From a virus: a stretch of 64,000 nucleotides of DNA. Below are positions 1-9,147 of the stretch, one piece after another (positions within the stretch are counted from its first letter, which is position 1; the number at the start of each line of letters is the position of its first letter). The position numbers and the translations under genes are program-made. The stretch covers positions 42,889 to 106,888 of IMG/VR virus record IMGVR_UViG_3300032093_000037; one strand, written 5' to 3'. The notes beneath the pieces are model-generated. The model saw only the letters and a program-made list of their open reading frames with translations. It searched no databases and was not told the origin of the DNA.

Positions 1-1
1 A

Positions 2-3000
2 AAGTTTCAAGTAATTTATCCTGGTGCTCAAAATGTTGCAAACTCATATAGAGCTTACGATCCTGAAATATGGCCCGAGGTTGAATTTGTTGAACAATTT
101 ATTAAAGGGTACACTCAAAGACAAAACGACGCTGATAAAAGAGGTGCTGAATTTAATGAAATAGATCTACAACCATCTCGAATCTCTTTGAACGGAATTG
201 ATTTTCCTGTTTCAAATGAAGTATTTCAGAATAAAGAAGAGTCTAAATACTTCTTTGAGATATATGAAAGACTTCTTTTGAATTCATATTACAGTAGACT
301 AAACAGACAATCAGGTTATAATCTATCTATTTATGAAGCTGAAGCTGATGATGAAGCTGTAAACATATTAAAAAGTCTTGGTCAAGATAATCCATTCTTA
401 TCTAAAACAATTAAAGAATATCTCTTAGATAGTAATAATTATTTACCATTCTTAAGACATATATCAAATCAAGGTCAAGGTGAAAGTTGGCAATCATACA
501 TAAGAGGTGAGTTTGTTACTAACTATATCAAAAATGATGTAAGGAACCCAAATGTGTTATATAATGAGGATATTATTGTTTCTACTAAATCTCAACCTAA
601 CGTTTCTTTAAGTAACCCAAAAAATTTAACAAATTTAAATAAATACCTTGCAGGAACTTCAGTTTCTAATGTGTTTGAGTTTGGTGATACATACCCACTC
701 ACTGATTTAGATTGGGATAAAAAGAATTTGGCCGATGGTAAATCATTAAACAATGCAAACGAAGCATTTGATACAAAAGATGTTTTAAACTACAACCCTA
801 TACAATTAACAATAACTAATTTCTTAGATAATACAAACGAAAATCAAAGGAGACCTTTTACACACTTCAATTTTGTAGACCTAAATGTAACCCCTAATCT
901 TTTAATTCTTAAAAATTTTTATAAAGACAGAGAATACAAAGACCAACTAGTCACTGAAGGTAATATATCATACTCCAATTATTCAGGAAATGTGTTTTCT
1001 GAACAGACAACATCTATGTTGAATACACCTTACTTTATAAACGCAATACAACAAGGGGTTTTTAATTTTAGATACAAACAAAACGATCCATACCCATACA
1101 AAAGTGCCGCGTATTTGTTTTTGAATAGTTTACCATTAGGGACACTAAGAGAAAAATATAAAACTTTCGATGGTCAAGCCACAACTGATTTGAACTACAT
1201 TTTAGCAACAATGAAAAAATTTGGGGCGGTTCATAAATTACCGTATGCTTGGATTTTAAAATACGGTTCTATTTGGCATAGATATAAAATCTACGACAAA
1301 ACAGGAAAAGACTTTTTAGATGACGTATGGAAAAACTTTAACTACTTAGAAAATTGGGATCCAGGATTTTCTTCATCAACAAAGACATACTCATTGTTGA
1401 TTGATGGTGATCAAAAAAATCTTGTATTACAAAATACTACAGGAACACCTCCATTCACAGATATGACAACAGGGTTCTACCCCCAACTAATTGATGACTT
1501 TAATGTGTTCTTACAAGGATTAAAATTATTTAGTGGTAAAACACAAGTTTCTGGTAACTGTGAGGTTAAATCAATTAGTGGTAATTGTAAAACTTTCCAA
1601 GTCACGGGAACTTGTTCAAATAACGGTACAGGAATAACAATAAATTCAATCACAAACAATTATATTTCTTTACCTCACAAAATTTATATTCCTTCATTGA
1701 ATATTAATTTACAATTAATAACGCAAGTCACTGGTACTACAGGAGGTACTGGATTTTATAATACATCATCAAACTTAAACGCAACATTTAATAATTTACC
1801 TTTTGTTTTAGGGACGTTTGCAAATATCACAAATCCAACATCTACTCAAATACAAAATGGACAAATTTTAGGAGGATCACCCAATATATCTGGTATAACA
1901 ATATTAAATGTAATTTCAGCGTCAACAACCACAACCTCAACTTCAGGAGTGACTAATACTCAAGCTTTACCACCACCACCAACAAAAAGTGGCAACGCAA
2001 CGGAAGTCACAACATTACTAATTTCAAACGTTACATACACAGTCACTATCTATGTTTTTGGACCACAAAAATATGCAGTACTAAGAGATCAAAATCAAGT
2101 CGTACTTCAAATAGGACAAAACGCTTCAAATGCTAGCGTCACAAACCAACAACTAAGAGAAGAAATTGTCTACAGTTATTTTAACTCTTTAGTTACTAAC
2201 CCAAACAATCCACAATTCATTCAAAGTGTACAAAGTGTTCAAGGGGCAACACCGGCAATTACTTCTTCAGTTGTTACTAGTTTATGTGAAGTATCTTCTG
2301 CAAGTTCACAAACATTTAACTATACAGTTTTGAACCCACCAATCCAAATTTTGGATGTGTTGAGTAATGTGTTAAATAATGGAACAATCATAAATGGATT
2401 AAATTTAAATGGGAATGTAGTTTTAACATCACAAATTTCAGGGACAACTGGAGGTGTTGGTTTATATAATACAACAACAATACAATCGGCAACAACCTCA
2501 CCATTTGTAGTTCAAAATCAATATGTACAAGGTATTGCATCATCATCAATACAACCATTATTAGACAATAAAAAACTAATAATGTTTAATACCACTAACT
2601 CTACCATATTTGGAGCGCCAGGTTTTGACCCAAATAATTCAACAAGAAGTATGAGGATATCTCCTTACTCTGTCATCGTTAGAAGTACAGATGAAACAGG
2701 TTATTACGTTCTACCTTCGTTCGGGTCAAATATAAATCAAGCGAGAGAAGAATCTTTCAAAAACGGATCAATGAAGATAGAATTATATAACAATCCTTCT
2801 ATGTTCAATGGAACCGTAAGATTATTTTGGAATGCACCACAATACGGATGGTTCAACAATGACCAAGTCAAAAAAAATAATCCCTTAACTTATTTAAAAG
2901 AAATTTTAAACGAACAAAAAGAACAGCAAAACTTTTTGATATCAGGAGAAATTACCGATTACACAAGTTTTGAAGAATTATTTACTACGTTTAATACTCA

Positions 3001-5542
3001 AACTTTAGATCTATTTGAATCTGAGTTTTTAAATTTTAGTAGATCATTATATGATTATGTCGACACATTACCTGAGACTACAAAAGCTGAGGTTTCCGTT
3101 GGTACAAGTAATCAAGTTAAAAATCCTGATGGTAGTGTGGTTCAACTCCAAAACCCTGATGGAAGTGTTGGTTCACTATCCCAAAAAACATTTAAGAATT
3201 TTCATTTCTTGATGAGAGAACTAATGAAAATACAGACACCAACAGGAACTTCACCTGAAACAAAACTTAGTGAAATAATCACAAGTCAAAACACTCAGTT
3301 CCAACAAGTTTTGTCATCTTTTGTGAACTATGATGTAGCGTTTAAGTTTGGAAACCCGACTCAATTTGATAGAAGATTGTATTTAACTTTCTCAACAAGG
3401 TTTTTAGAGAACCCAATTATTTATGGGCCATATGAACAAGGAACACTACCACCACAAGTTACTGTTGCTCAATCACAACAACAGAGTCCTGAAACTTGGA
3501 AAAAGTTATTATACTATGTTGGTGAATCATCAATACCTAAATTACAATATAAAAATAACGGGTCATATATTACTGACTTCTTTATTGATTTAAATGTACA
3601 ATTTAATGAAAAAAATGTTGAAGACTTTGCACCACTCATTAAAGTTTATGCTAGTGAAAAATTAAAAAAGAATAACTTGAATTTAGCGTCATTTTATTCT
3701 TTGATGGACAACTACATAATTGCATCTGATAATTACATAGGTAATGTTATTAATGTAATGTTACCTCAAGTAAGAAAAGAATTACCAACAGTCTTAATTA
3801 ATCAAGAGTTGACTGAAAATAGGGCTAATTTGGAGGCAGGTTTTACTGAACAAACAAGAACTGAATTATGGGAAACATTCAAAGCATTAAATGATAGTTG
3901 GATTGCAGGATTTGATTTTCAAAACAAAACATTATTTGAAGATGTTCTTTTGGTTGATAGGGCAAGTAGAAATGTAGGTGACAAGATTATCGTAGATATT
4001 TTTGAAATTCAAGAATTAATCAAAGACGGAAGTTATAAAAATACATTGTTAGACATGGTTACAACAATATTGGTTCAAAATAACTTCCAATATTTTATGT
4101 TACCTGCATTTGTCAATTTTTATAATATCCAAGACGTTGAAAAAAACCCAACACCTAGACCTGACGGAACTTTAGAATTTGGTAATTCTTTATTTGGAAC
4201 ATTCTTAAATGTTGATTACAGAAATAGTTCACCAAAATTCTTATGTTATTACGTTAACAAACCAAGTGAACACTTGGATATGAACGATAATATTGATTAC
4301 AGATACCGAGATGACGCCTTTGATCTTAGACGTGCTAGTGATAACCCACTTCAAGAAAATCAGGCTTACAAATTAGATTGGGATAAATCAAACAAAGTGG
4401 TTGGTTTTAACGTGGATGTAACAAAACCAAATCAACAAATCTTTAAAAGTTTTAGTGTTAACCAAAATCCTGGAAAACCAACATCAGAATCTTTAGAAAT
4501 GTTAAATCAAATGGCAAACTTGGGTGGAAACAGACGATCAACAACTCAATCCGTTTCTTTATATAATCTTTATAAGAATAGAAGCTATGAATGTAGTGTT
4601 GAAATGATGGGATGTGCATTAATCCAACCATTGATGTACTTTAATATTAGAAACGTCCCTATGTTCTCGGGGCCATATATGATTACAAAGGTGACTCATG
4701 ACATCACTGAAGATAATTTCAGTACTTCATTTACAGGAACAAGACAACCGTTTTATGCACTACCTAAGATTGATAATTTTATTCAAACATTGAATATTAA
4801 AATTTTGAATACAATACAATCTAGAATCCAACAGAATGAAAAGAAAGAAAGAGAAAGTTCGGCAAATGTATTGGCCCAAAAAGAAAATGTTTTATCTAAT
4901 ATCAAAGCGGAAGAACAACTAACTAAAAATCAAGATTGTGTTGCTAATATCAACCCAAGATATCTAAACTATACAGGACTTGATACACCGGCACAAACAT
5001 CTCAAACTACAAAAGAATTGTTTAATGCGATAAGAGATGAATTATTAAGTAGAGGTTATACAGCGACTGGAGACACAACGCCGTTGGTTGCAGGGTTAGC
5101 ATTTACAATGGTATATGTTGATTCAGGTAAAGGATCAGGAATAAATGCATACGAGAACAACTACAGTACTATAAATCTGACCGAAGTTTATGGACCTAAT
5201 TTTGTAAATTACATTAAGAAAAGTTATTATTGTATTACAAGAGGAACTAACAGTAACTTACCTGTTGCATCATTTAATACATTTAAAGACTTCATAAAAT
5301 TTGTAGTAGATAAAACATCGACATTATATACATTATTAAATCAAGATAAAAATAATTTTGATTTCTCAACACTAGAAGGATTATCAGCGGCAACTGCAAA
5401 ACAATATGTATTAAGTTATCCTGTTGAACAACCTGCAAATGTGTATACTACTTTAACAGAACAAGAAAAATTAACACTACAACAAGAATTTGTTGCGGCT
5501 TATAATGTTTACGAAACAGTACAAACTTTCAAAATAAGCTGA
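2..5542 (+). CDS. Giant baseplate hub-like/tail structural protein, 5'-truncated
   Basis: The reading frame is open from the left window edge, so the gene starts upstream; the TTG at 188 is an internal codon, not a start. At least 1846 codons are present. The part around 4560-4760 reads like the conserved end of baseplate hub-type proteins of T4-like environmental phages (MGCALIQPLMYFNIRNVPMF, then SGPYMITKVTHDIT and FTGTRQPFY). The middle is Ser/Thr/Asn-rich beta-type sequence containing two related segments around 1720-1810 and 2425-2510, both with the core SGTTGG/TGTTGG-x-G-x-YNT. A Pro-rich linker lies near 1968-1980. The last ~600 bases encode a separate globular domain I cannot name. 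That it is a virion protein is likely; the hub assignment is inference from the C-terminal motif and its position next to other tail genes. Confidence 0.7.
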   Translation, partial: KFQVIYPGAQNVANSYRAYDPEIWPEVEFVEQFIKGYTQRQNDADKRGAEFNEIDLQPSRISLNGIDFPVSNEVFQNKEESKYFFEIYERLLLNSYYSRLNRQSGYNLSIYEAEADDEAVNILKSLGQDNPFLSKTIKEYLLDSNNYLPFLRHISNQGQGESWQSYIRGEFVTNYIKNDVRNPNVLYNEDIIVSTKSQPNVSLSNPKNLTNLNKYLAGTSVSNVFEFGDTYPLTDLDWDKKNLADGKSLNNANEAFDTKDVLNYNPIQLTITNFLDNTNENQRRPFTHFNFVDLNVTPNLLILKNFYKDREYKDQLVTEGNISYSNYSGNVFSEQTTSMLNTPYFINAIQQGVFNFRYKQNDPYPYKSAAYLFLNSLPLGTLREKYKTFDGQATTDLNYILATMKKFGAVHKLPYAWILKYGSIWHRYKIYDKTGKDFLDDVWKNFNYLENWDPGFSSSTKTYSLLIDGDQKNLVLQNTTGTPPFTDMTTGFYPQLIDDFNVFLQGLKLFSGKTQVSGNCEVKSISGNCKTFQVTGTCSNNGTGITINSITNNYISLPHKIYIPSLNINLQLITQVTGTTGGTGFYNTSSNLNATFNNLPFVLGTFANITNPTSTQIQNGQILGGSPNISGITILNVISASTTTTSTSGVTNTQALPPPPTKSGNATEVTTLLISNVTYTVTIYVFGPQKYAVLRDQNQVVLQIGQNASNASVTNQQLREEIVYSYFNSLVTNPNNPQFIQSVQSVQGATPAITSSVVTSLCEVSSASSQTFNYTVLNPPIQILDVLSNVLNNGTIINGLNLNGNVVLTSQISGTTGGVGLYNTTTIQSATTSPFVVQNQYVQGIASSSIQPLLDNKKLIMFNTTNSTIFGAPGFDPNNSTRSMRISPYSVIVRSTDETGYYVLPSFGSNINQAREESFKNGSMKIELYNNPSMFNGTVRLFWNAPQYGWFNNDQVKKNNPLTYLKEILNEQKEQQNFLISGEITDYTSFEELFTTFNTQTLDLFESEFLNFSRSLYDYVDTLPETTKAEVSVGTSNQVKNPDGSVVQLQNPDGSVGSLSQKTFKNFHFLMRELMKIQTPTGTSPETKLSEIITSQNTQFQQVLSSFVNYDVAFKFGNPTQFDRRLYLTFSTRFLENPIIYGPYEQGTLPPQVTVAQSQQQSPETWKKLLYYVGESSIPKLQYKNNGSYITDFFIDLNVQFNEKNVEDFAPLIKVYASEKLKKNNLNLASFYSLMDNYIIASDNYIGNVINVMLPQVRKELPTVLINQELTENRANLEAGFTEQTRTELWETFKALNDSWIAGFDFQNKTLFEDVLLVDRASRNVGDKIIVDIFEIQELIKDGSYKNTLLDMVTTILVQNNFQYFMLPAFVNFYNIQDVEKNPTPRPDGTLEFGNSLFGTFLNVDYRNSSPKFLCYYVNKPSEHLDMNDNIDYRYRDDAFDLRRASDNPLQENQAYKLDWDKSNKVVGFNVDVTKPNQQIFKSFSVNQNPGKPTSESLEMLNQMANLGGNRRSTTQSVSLYNLYKNRSYECSVEMMGCALIQPLMYFNIRNVPMFSGPYMITKVTHDITEDNFSTSFTGTRQPFYALPKIDNFIQTLNIKILNTIQSRIQQNEKKERESSANVLAQKENVLSNIKAEEQLTKNQDCVANINPRYLNYTGLDTPAQTSQTTKELFNAIRDELLSRGYTATGDTTPLVAGLAFTMVYVDSGKGSGINAYENNYSTINLTEVYGPNFVNYIKKSYYCITRGTNSNLPVASFNTFKDFIKFVVDKTSTLYTLLNQDKNNFDFSTLEGLSAATAKQYVLSYPVEQPANVYTTLTEQEKLTLQQEFVAAYNVYETVQTFKIS

Positions 5543-5550
5543 TATTTATA
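5543..5550 (+). promoter_or_regulatory. TATTTATA late-promoter-like motif
   Basis: TATTTATA lies 12 bases before the ATG at 5563, in the 20-base gap after the giant structural gene. It is one of 13 copies found at the same kind of place in this window. The promoter role is inferred. Confidence 0.45.
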
Positions 5551-5562
5551 AATAAAATACTT

Positions 5563-5787
5563 ATGAGTACTAAAATGTTATTGGATAATTACTTGGGGAA
5601 AAATACAAGAGTATCCGAAAAAGATATGGGTGACGGAACAAAACAAGTTTGTGACTTAGACACAGGAGATTGTTATACTGTCAGAATCAAAGACGGACTC
5701 ATCGAAAGAGTCGACAACACTATGAGAACATTTAAAAAAATTCAAGTAGAAACTAATCAAGGTTATAAAACATTATTAAACGGTTAA
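5563..5787 (+). CDS. Small hypothetical protein
   Basis: This 74-residue protein starts at an ATG 12 bases after a TATTTATA motif and is followed 1 base later by the next gene, so the pair is probably co-transcribed. The sequence is polar, with a D-L-D-T-G-D-C-Y stretch near residue 30 and no membrane segment or signal peptide. I do not recognise a family. Its place between a giant tail protein and an acidic coiled-coil protein suggests a virion or assembly role, but nothing in the sequence proves it. Confidence 0.6.
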   Translation: MSTKMLLDNYLGKNTRVSEKDMGDGTKQVCDLDTGDCYTVRIKDGLIERVDNTMRTFKKIQVETNQGYKTLLNG

Positions 5788-5788
5788 G

Positions 5789-6496
5789 ATGAATATAGAC
5801 GATAAAATTTTAAAAGAGATCGCAAGATACAATTCGATCAACAAATATATCATGGAACAAGATATTCCGGCACCACCTGCAGATGCGGGAGCAATACCTC
5901 CACCTCCGGCAGACGCTGCCGCACCGGTTGATCCTGCTGCAGATCCTGCGGCGGCAGGTGTAGATCCTGCGGCACCAACACCTCCAGCGGCTCCTGGAGC
6001 TGAAGGAGAAGCAGCACCTGTTGATGTTGCGGCGGATCCTGATGTTGAAGAAGTCCCTGCTGAAGGAGAAGAAGGTGAAGGAGAAACTGAAGAGTTAGAC
6101 ATCACCGATCTTGTTGATTCGCAAAAAACAATTGCTGATAAACAAGAAGAATATTTCACAAATCTTTTTGACCAAATCAAAACTATGGAAGAAAAATTAG
6201 CAGAGATGGATACTATTGTATCTAAGTTAGATTCTTTAGAGGCTAAAGTTGAAAAATACAGACCAAAAACGGCACAAGAAAAATTGCAACTTAGATCATT
6301 AGATTCAGGACCATTTAAACAAAACTTGGCGGATTTCTTTGATGAGAAAAAAGATGAGATGGAACAAACAGGTAAAAATGAATATGTTCTAACCCAAGAT
6401 GAAGTTGAAAGTTATAGCCCATCTGACATAGAAAAATCTTTCAACGAACCAATGGAGGATGAAGATGATATTTTATTAAACAAATTTAATTCATAA
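5789..6496 (+). CDS. Pro/Ala-rich acidic protein with coiled coil
   Basis: The 235-residue product has three parts. Residues 1-25 form a short helix. Residues 26-100 are low-complexity Pro/Ala/Asp/Glu sequence (repeats of the type PAADPAAAG and GEGEAAP). From about residue 105 there is a helical, charged segment likely to form a coiled coil, including a run around KTMEEKLAEMDTIVSKLDSL. The Pro/Ala codons make a local GC-rich island in an AT-rich genome. The gene ends directly before a strong terminator, so it closes the transcription unit. Length, acidity and helical content would suit a scaffold or tail-assembly protein, but I see no diagnostic motif. Confidence 0.7.
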   Translation: MNIDDKILKEIARYNSINKYIMEQDIPAPPADAGAIPPPPADAAAPVDPAADPAAAGVDPAAPTPPAAPGAEGEAAPVDVAADPDVEEVPAEGEEGEGETEELDITDLVDSQKTIADKQEEYFTNLFDQIKTMEEKLAEMDTIVSKLDSLEAKVEKYRPKTAQEKLQLRSLDSGPFKQNLADFFDEKKDEMEQTGKNEYVLTQDEVESYSPSDIEKSFNEPMEDEDDILLNKFNS

Positions 6497-6497
6497 G

Positions 6498-6535
6498 TTT
6501 TAAGGTCGATAAATTCGACCTTAAACTTTTTTTTT
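6498..6535 (+). terminator. Rho-independent terminator
   Basis: An 11-bp perfect stem (6499-6509 with 6515-6525, core AAGGTCGA/TCGACCTT), a 5-base loop and nine T residues (6527-6535) follow the stop codon at 6496. It separates the structural genes on the left from the replication block. Confidence 0.92.
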
Positions 6536-6545
6536 GGCGACACAA

Positions 6546-6578
6546 TTTGACTATAACTTTTTATACACTTATAATTTT
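6546..6578 (+). promoter_or_regulatory. Candidate host-type (Bacteroidota) promoter for the ssDNA-binding protein gene
   Basis: TTTG at 6546-6549 is followed after 20 bases by TATAATTTT at 6570-6578. This approximates the Bacteroidota primary-sigma layout (TTTG near -33, TAnnTTTG near -7). It sits after a terminator and 28 bases before the ATG at 6607, where a new transcription unit must begin. The last base of the -7 box does not match the consensus, so this is a candidate only. Confidence 0.45.
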
Positions 6579-6606
6579 AACATAAACCTTTAATTTTTAT
6601 TTACAC

Positions 6607-7473
6607 ATGGCGACAAATTCATTAGACGCAGTACTTGCACAGTACGAAAAATCAACACAGAACACATCATCGAATGGTTCTAAAATGTCTTCAGAAGACC
6701 GAATGAAGAAATATTTCGCGGCTCTTTTGAAAGATAATGAAAAACAAGGACAGAGACGAGTACGTATTCTTCCTACAACAGACGGTTCTTCACCGTTTAA
6801 AGAAGTATGGTTCCACGAAATCCTTGTGGACGGTAAATATCAAAAATTTTACGATCCAGGAAAAAATGACAACGAACGTTCACCTTTGAATGAAGTTTAC
6901 GAAGAACTTATGTCAACAGGTAAGGAAGCCGACAAACAATTGGCAACACAATACAAAGCTCGTAAGTTTTATATCGTAAAAGTTATTGATCGTGATAACG
7001 AACAAGACGGAGTTAAATTTTGGAGATTTAAACACAACTACAAACAAGAGGGAATTCTTGATAAAATTATTCCAATTTGGAAAGCAAAAGGTGATATCAC
7101 AGATCCTGATAAAGGACGTGACTTAATCCTTGAATTAACAAAGGCAAAAACTCCTAAAGGTGCTTTCTATACGGTAATCCAAACAGTTATGTATGATGAC
7201 CCATCTGCAATTTCAGAAGATGAAACTCAAATGTCAGAGTGGGTTAGTGATGAATTGACTTGGGAAGATGTATATTCTAAAAAACCTGTTGAATACCTTG
7301 AGGCAATTTCAAGAGGAGAAACACCACGTTGGGACTCTGAAAAAGGTGGATATGTTTATTCTAATGATGAAACTTCAGAAGTTTCTATGGGAGGAAAATC
7401 AGCACCAAAATCAATCAATGAAGTTTCTGATCCTCAAGCAAACGACGAGGTTGATGAAGAATTACCATTCTAA
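6607..7473 (+). CDS. 32: Single-stranded DNA-binding protein, gp32-like
   Basis: The 288-residue product covers ssDNA during replication, recombination and repair. Family marks are the basic segment ending in RRVRILPTTDG (residues 50-60), the later FYIVKVIDRDN strand, and an acidic C-terminal tail. The gene lies directly upstream of uvsX, as expected for a T4-like recombination cluster. Two points stand out. There is no cysteine in the whole protein, so the zinc site of T4 gp32 is absent and an acidic loop (around residues 80-105) takes its place. The tail ends in DEVDEELPF, which resembles the partner-binding tip of bacterial SSB (DDDIPF) more than the T4 tail. The gene has its own terminator-bounded unit with a host-type promoter candidate. 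Confidence 0.88.
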   Translation: MATNSLDAVLAQYEKSTQNTSSNGSKMSSEDRMKKYFAALLKDNEKQGQRRVRILPTTDGSSPFKEVWFHEILVDGKYQKFYDPGKNDNERSPLNEVYEELMSTGKEADKQLATQYKARKFYIVKVIDRDNEQDGVKFWRFKHNYKQEGILDKIIPIWKAKGDITDPDKGRDLILELTKAKTPKGAFYTVIQTVMYDDPSAISEDETQMSEWVSDELTWEDVYSKKPVEYLEAISRGETPRWDSEKGGYVYSNDETSEVSMGGKSAPKSINEVSDPQANDEVDEELPF

Positions 7474-7492
7474 TTTTAATTATTAAAAATGT

Positions 7493-7523
7493 AACGGGAG
7501 CAGTTTATTGTTCCCGTTTTTTT
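7493..7523 (+). terminator. Rho-independent terminator
   Basis: Stem AACGGGA... pairs with ...TCCCGTT (7493-7503 with 7508-7518, two G-T pairs), with a 4-base loop and seven T residues (7517-7523). It lies between the gp32-like gene and uvsX and would limit read-through, allowing separate dosing of the abundant ssDNA-binding protein. Confidence 0.88.
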
Positions 7524-7553
7524 GTCTATATTTTATATAGTAACACAAAAATT

Positions 7554-8561
7554 ATGGCACTTAAAAAAAACGACTTTAGTTCATTGAAGAAAAAGTTTTC
7601 TTCGGACGCGAAATATAAACCACAAAGATTTTTTGATCTTGGTCCTGAATTTTTGGATGCAGTAGGATTACCTGGACCTGCTATTGGTCACCTTAACATG
7701 TTATTAGGTCACTCCGATACAGGTAAAACAACAGCACTTATTAAAACTGCTGTTGATGCTCAAAAGAAAGGTATTCTTCCTGTATTCATTATTACAGAAC
7801 AAAAATGGTCTTTTGATCACTCAAAAATAATGGGGTTTGAATGTGATGAAGTGGTTGATGAAGAAACAGGTGAATTAACTTGGGACGGATTCTTCTTGTT
7901 TAATAATAACTTCAGTTATATTGAACAAATTACTGATTACATTAACGATCTATTGGACGCACAAGAAAAAGGTGAATTAGACTATTCACTTTGTATTATG
8001 TGGGATTCAGTTGGATCAGTTCCTTGTAAAATGACTTACGAGGGTAAAGGAGGTAAACAACACAATGCAAGTGTTTTAGCCGACAAAATTGGTATGGGTA
8101 TAAACCAACGTATTTCAGGATCTCGTAAGGCAGATTCTAAATACGAAAATACCTTAATCATTGTTAACCAACCTTGGGTAGAATTACCTGACAATCCATT
8201 TGGTCAACCTAAGATCAAGGCAAAAGGTGGTGAAGCAATTTGGTTAAACTCTTCTTTGGTATTCTTATTTGGTAATCAAAAAGGTGCGGGTACAACAAAG
8301 ATCACTGCAACAAAAGATAAGAGAACTGTAAAGTTTGCTTCAAGAACAAAAGTGTCGGTTATGAAAAACCACATCAATGGTCTTGGTTTTGAAGACGGTC
8401 GAATCATTGTAACACCACACGGATTCTTGCCAGGTAAAGATACCACCGAAGAAAAATCATCAATAGAAAAGTATAAGAAAGAATACGCCGATTATTGGAA
8501 AGACATTATCGGAGTTGACGGAGACTTTGATTTAAAAACAGAAAAAGAAGAAAACGAATAA
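7554..8561 (+). CDS. uvsX: UvsX/RecA-like recombinase
   Basis: The 335-residue protein is the strand-exchange ATPase of T4-type recombination-dependent replication. The Walker A motif is GHSDTGKT (residues 52-59). The Walker B strand is SLCIMWDSVGS near residue 150. The RecA-type loop region with NQRISGSRKAD and the strand LIIVNQPWVE follow. The acidic, Lys/Glu-rich C-terminus is typical. It works with the gp32-like protein encoded just upstream. No gene is recognisable as the mediator UvsY. Start chosen at the ATG at 7554, 30 bases after the terminator T-run; the intervening TATATTTTATATAG could include its promoter. Confidence 0.93.
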   Translation: MALKKNDFSSLKKKFSSDAKYKPQRFFDLGPEFLDAVGLPGPAIGHLNMLLGHSDTGKTTALIKTAVDAQKKGILPVFIITEQKWSFDHSKIMGFECDEVVDEETGELTWDGFFLFNNNFSYIEQITDYINDLLDAQEKGELDYSLCIMWDSVGSVPCKMTYEGKGGKQHNASVLADKIGMGINQRISGSRKADSKYENTLIIVNQPWVELPDNPFGQPKIKAKGGEAIWLNSSLVFLFGNQKGAGTTKITATKDKRTVKFASRTKVSVMKNHINGLGFEDGRIIVTPHGFLPGKDTTEEKSSIEKYKKEYADYWKDIIGVDGDFDLKTEKEENE

Positions 8562-8562
8562 T

Positions 8563-9126
8563 ATGAACAATTGGAATATAATTAGAACAATACCTGAATG
8601 GGATTATTCAAGTGTTGATGCAAGATGTCTTACTCATGACGGAGATATAATAGATTTGGGATGTTTAGATTGGGACTGGTCAAATTTTTTTATTGGAAAA
8701 AAAAGAGTAATTGGTGCTGATCCCTACGAAAATGAAAAAGATGGAACAGAACTATTCAAAGGAATCGTATGGAATTTTGAAGGAAAAATGAAAATACAAA
8801 ATAATGGTGTTGGGACAACTATTTTTACAGAAGGTGAAGATGAATTTGATGTTATCACATGGAAAACGTTTTGCGATAGATTCAAAATCAGTAAAATATC
8901 TGTTTTAAAACTTAATATTGAAGGTGCAGAGTACGACCTTTTAAGAAGTTTTACGGATGAAGATTTTGATAATATAGATCAAATAGTTGTTAGTTTTCAT
9001 CATAGAATTAACCCTGAATGGCAAAAAGATACCAATGAGTGTATAGAACTTTTAAACAAAAAAAACTTTAGCATTCAAAAGATTAACCATAATTGGGATT
9101 GGTTTTTAGCAGTAAAAAATATTTAG
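8563..9126 (+). CDS. FkbM-family SAM-dependent methyltransferase
   Basis: The 187-residue protein begins one base after the uvsX stop, so it is in the same operon. Residues 29-40 (IIDLGCLDWDWS) resemble the SAM-binding motif I loop. Residues 111-126 (ISVLKLNIEGAEYDLL) match the FkbM signature, in which a strand is followed by an E-G-A-E. FkbM enzymes are mostly O-methyltransferases acting on sugars and small molecules. The substrate here is unknown. It is short for the family (often 220-280 residues), and the N-terminal part is reduced. A methyltransferase of this type inside a recombination operon is unusual. Family call good, role open. Confidence 0.8.
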   Translation: MNNWNIIRTIPEWDYSSVDARCLTHDGDIIDLGCLDWDWSNFFIGKKRVIGADPYENEKDGTELFKGIVWNFEGKMKIQNNGVGTTIFTEGEDEFDVITWKTFCDRFKISKISVLKLNIEGAEYDLLRSFTDEDFDNIDQIVVSFHHRINPEWQKDTNECIELLNKKNFSIQKINHNWDWFLAVKNI

Positions 9127-9147
9127 AAATCACTTAAAAAACAAAAA

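Noticed and set aside
188-190. TTG at 188 as start of the giant left-edge gene
   Set aside because: The same frame is open without a stop from base 2 to 188 and its residues look like the rest of the protein, so the gene runs in from outside the window.
5543-5553. Classical T4 late promoter TATAAATA read in gene direction
   Set aside because: The motif oriented with the genes is TATTTAT; the TATAAATA form appears only on the opposite strand or where the flanking bases happen to be A/T.
5776-6180. Minus-strand Ser/Ala/Gly-rich frame
   Set aside because: It is a shadow of the Pro/Ala-rich plus-strand gene; no start signals or plausible fold.
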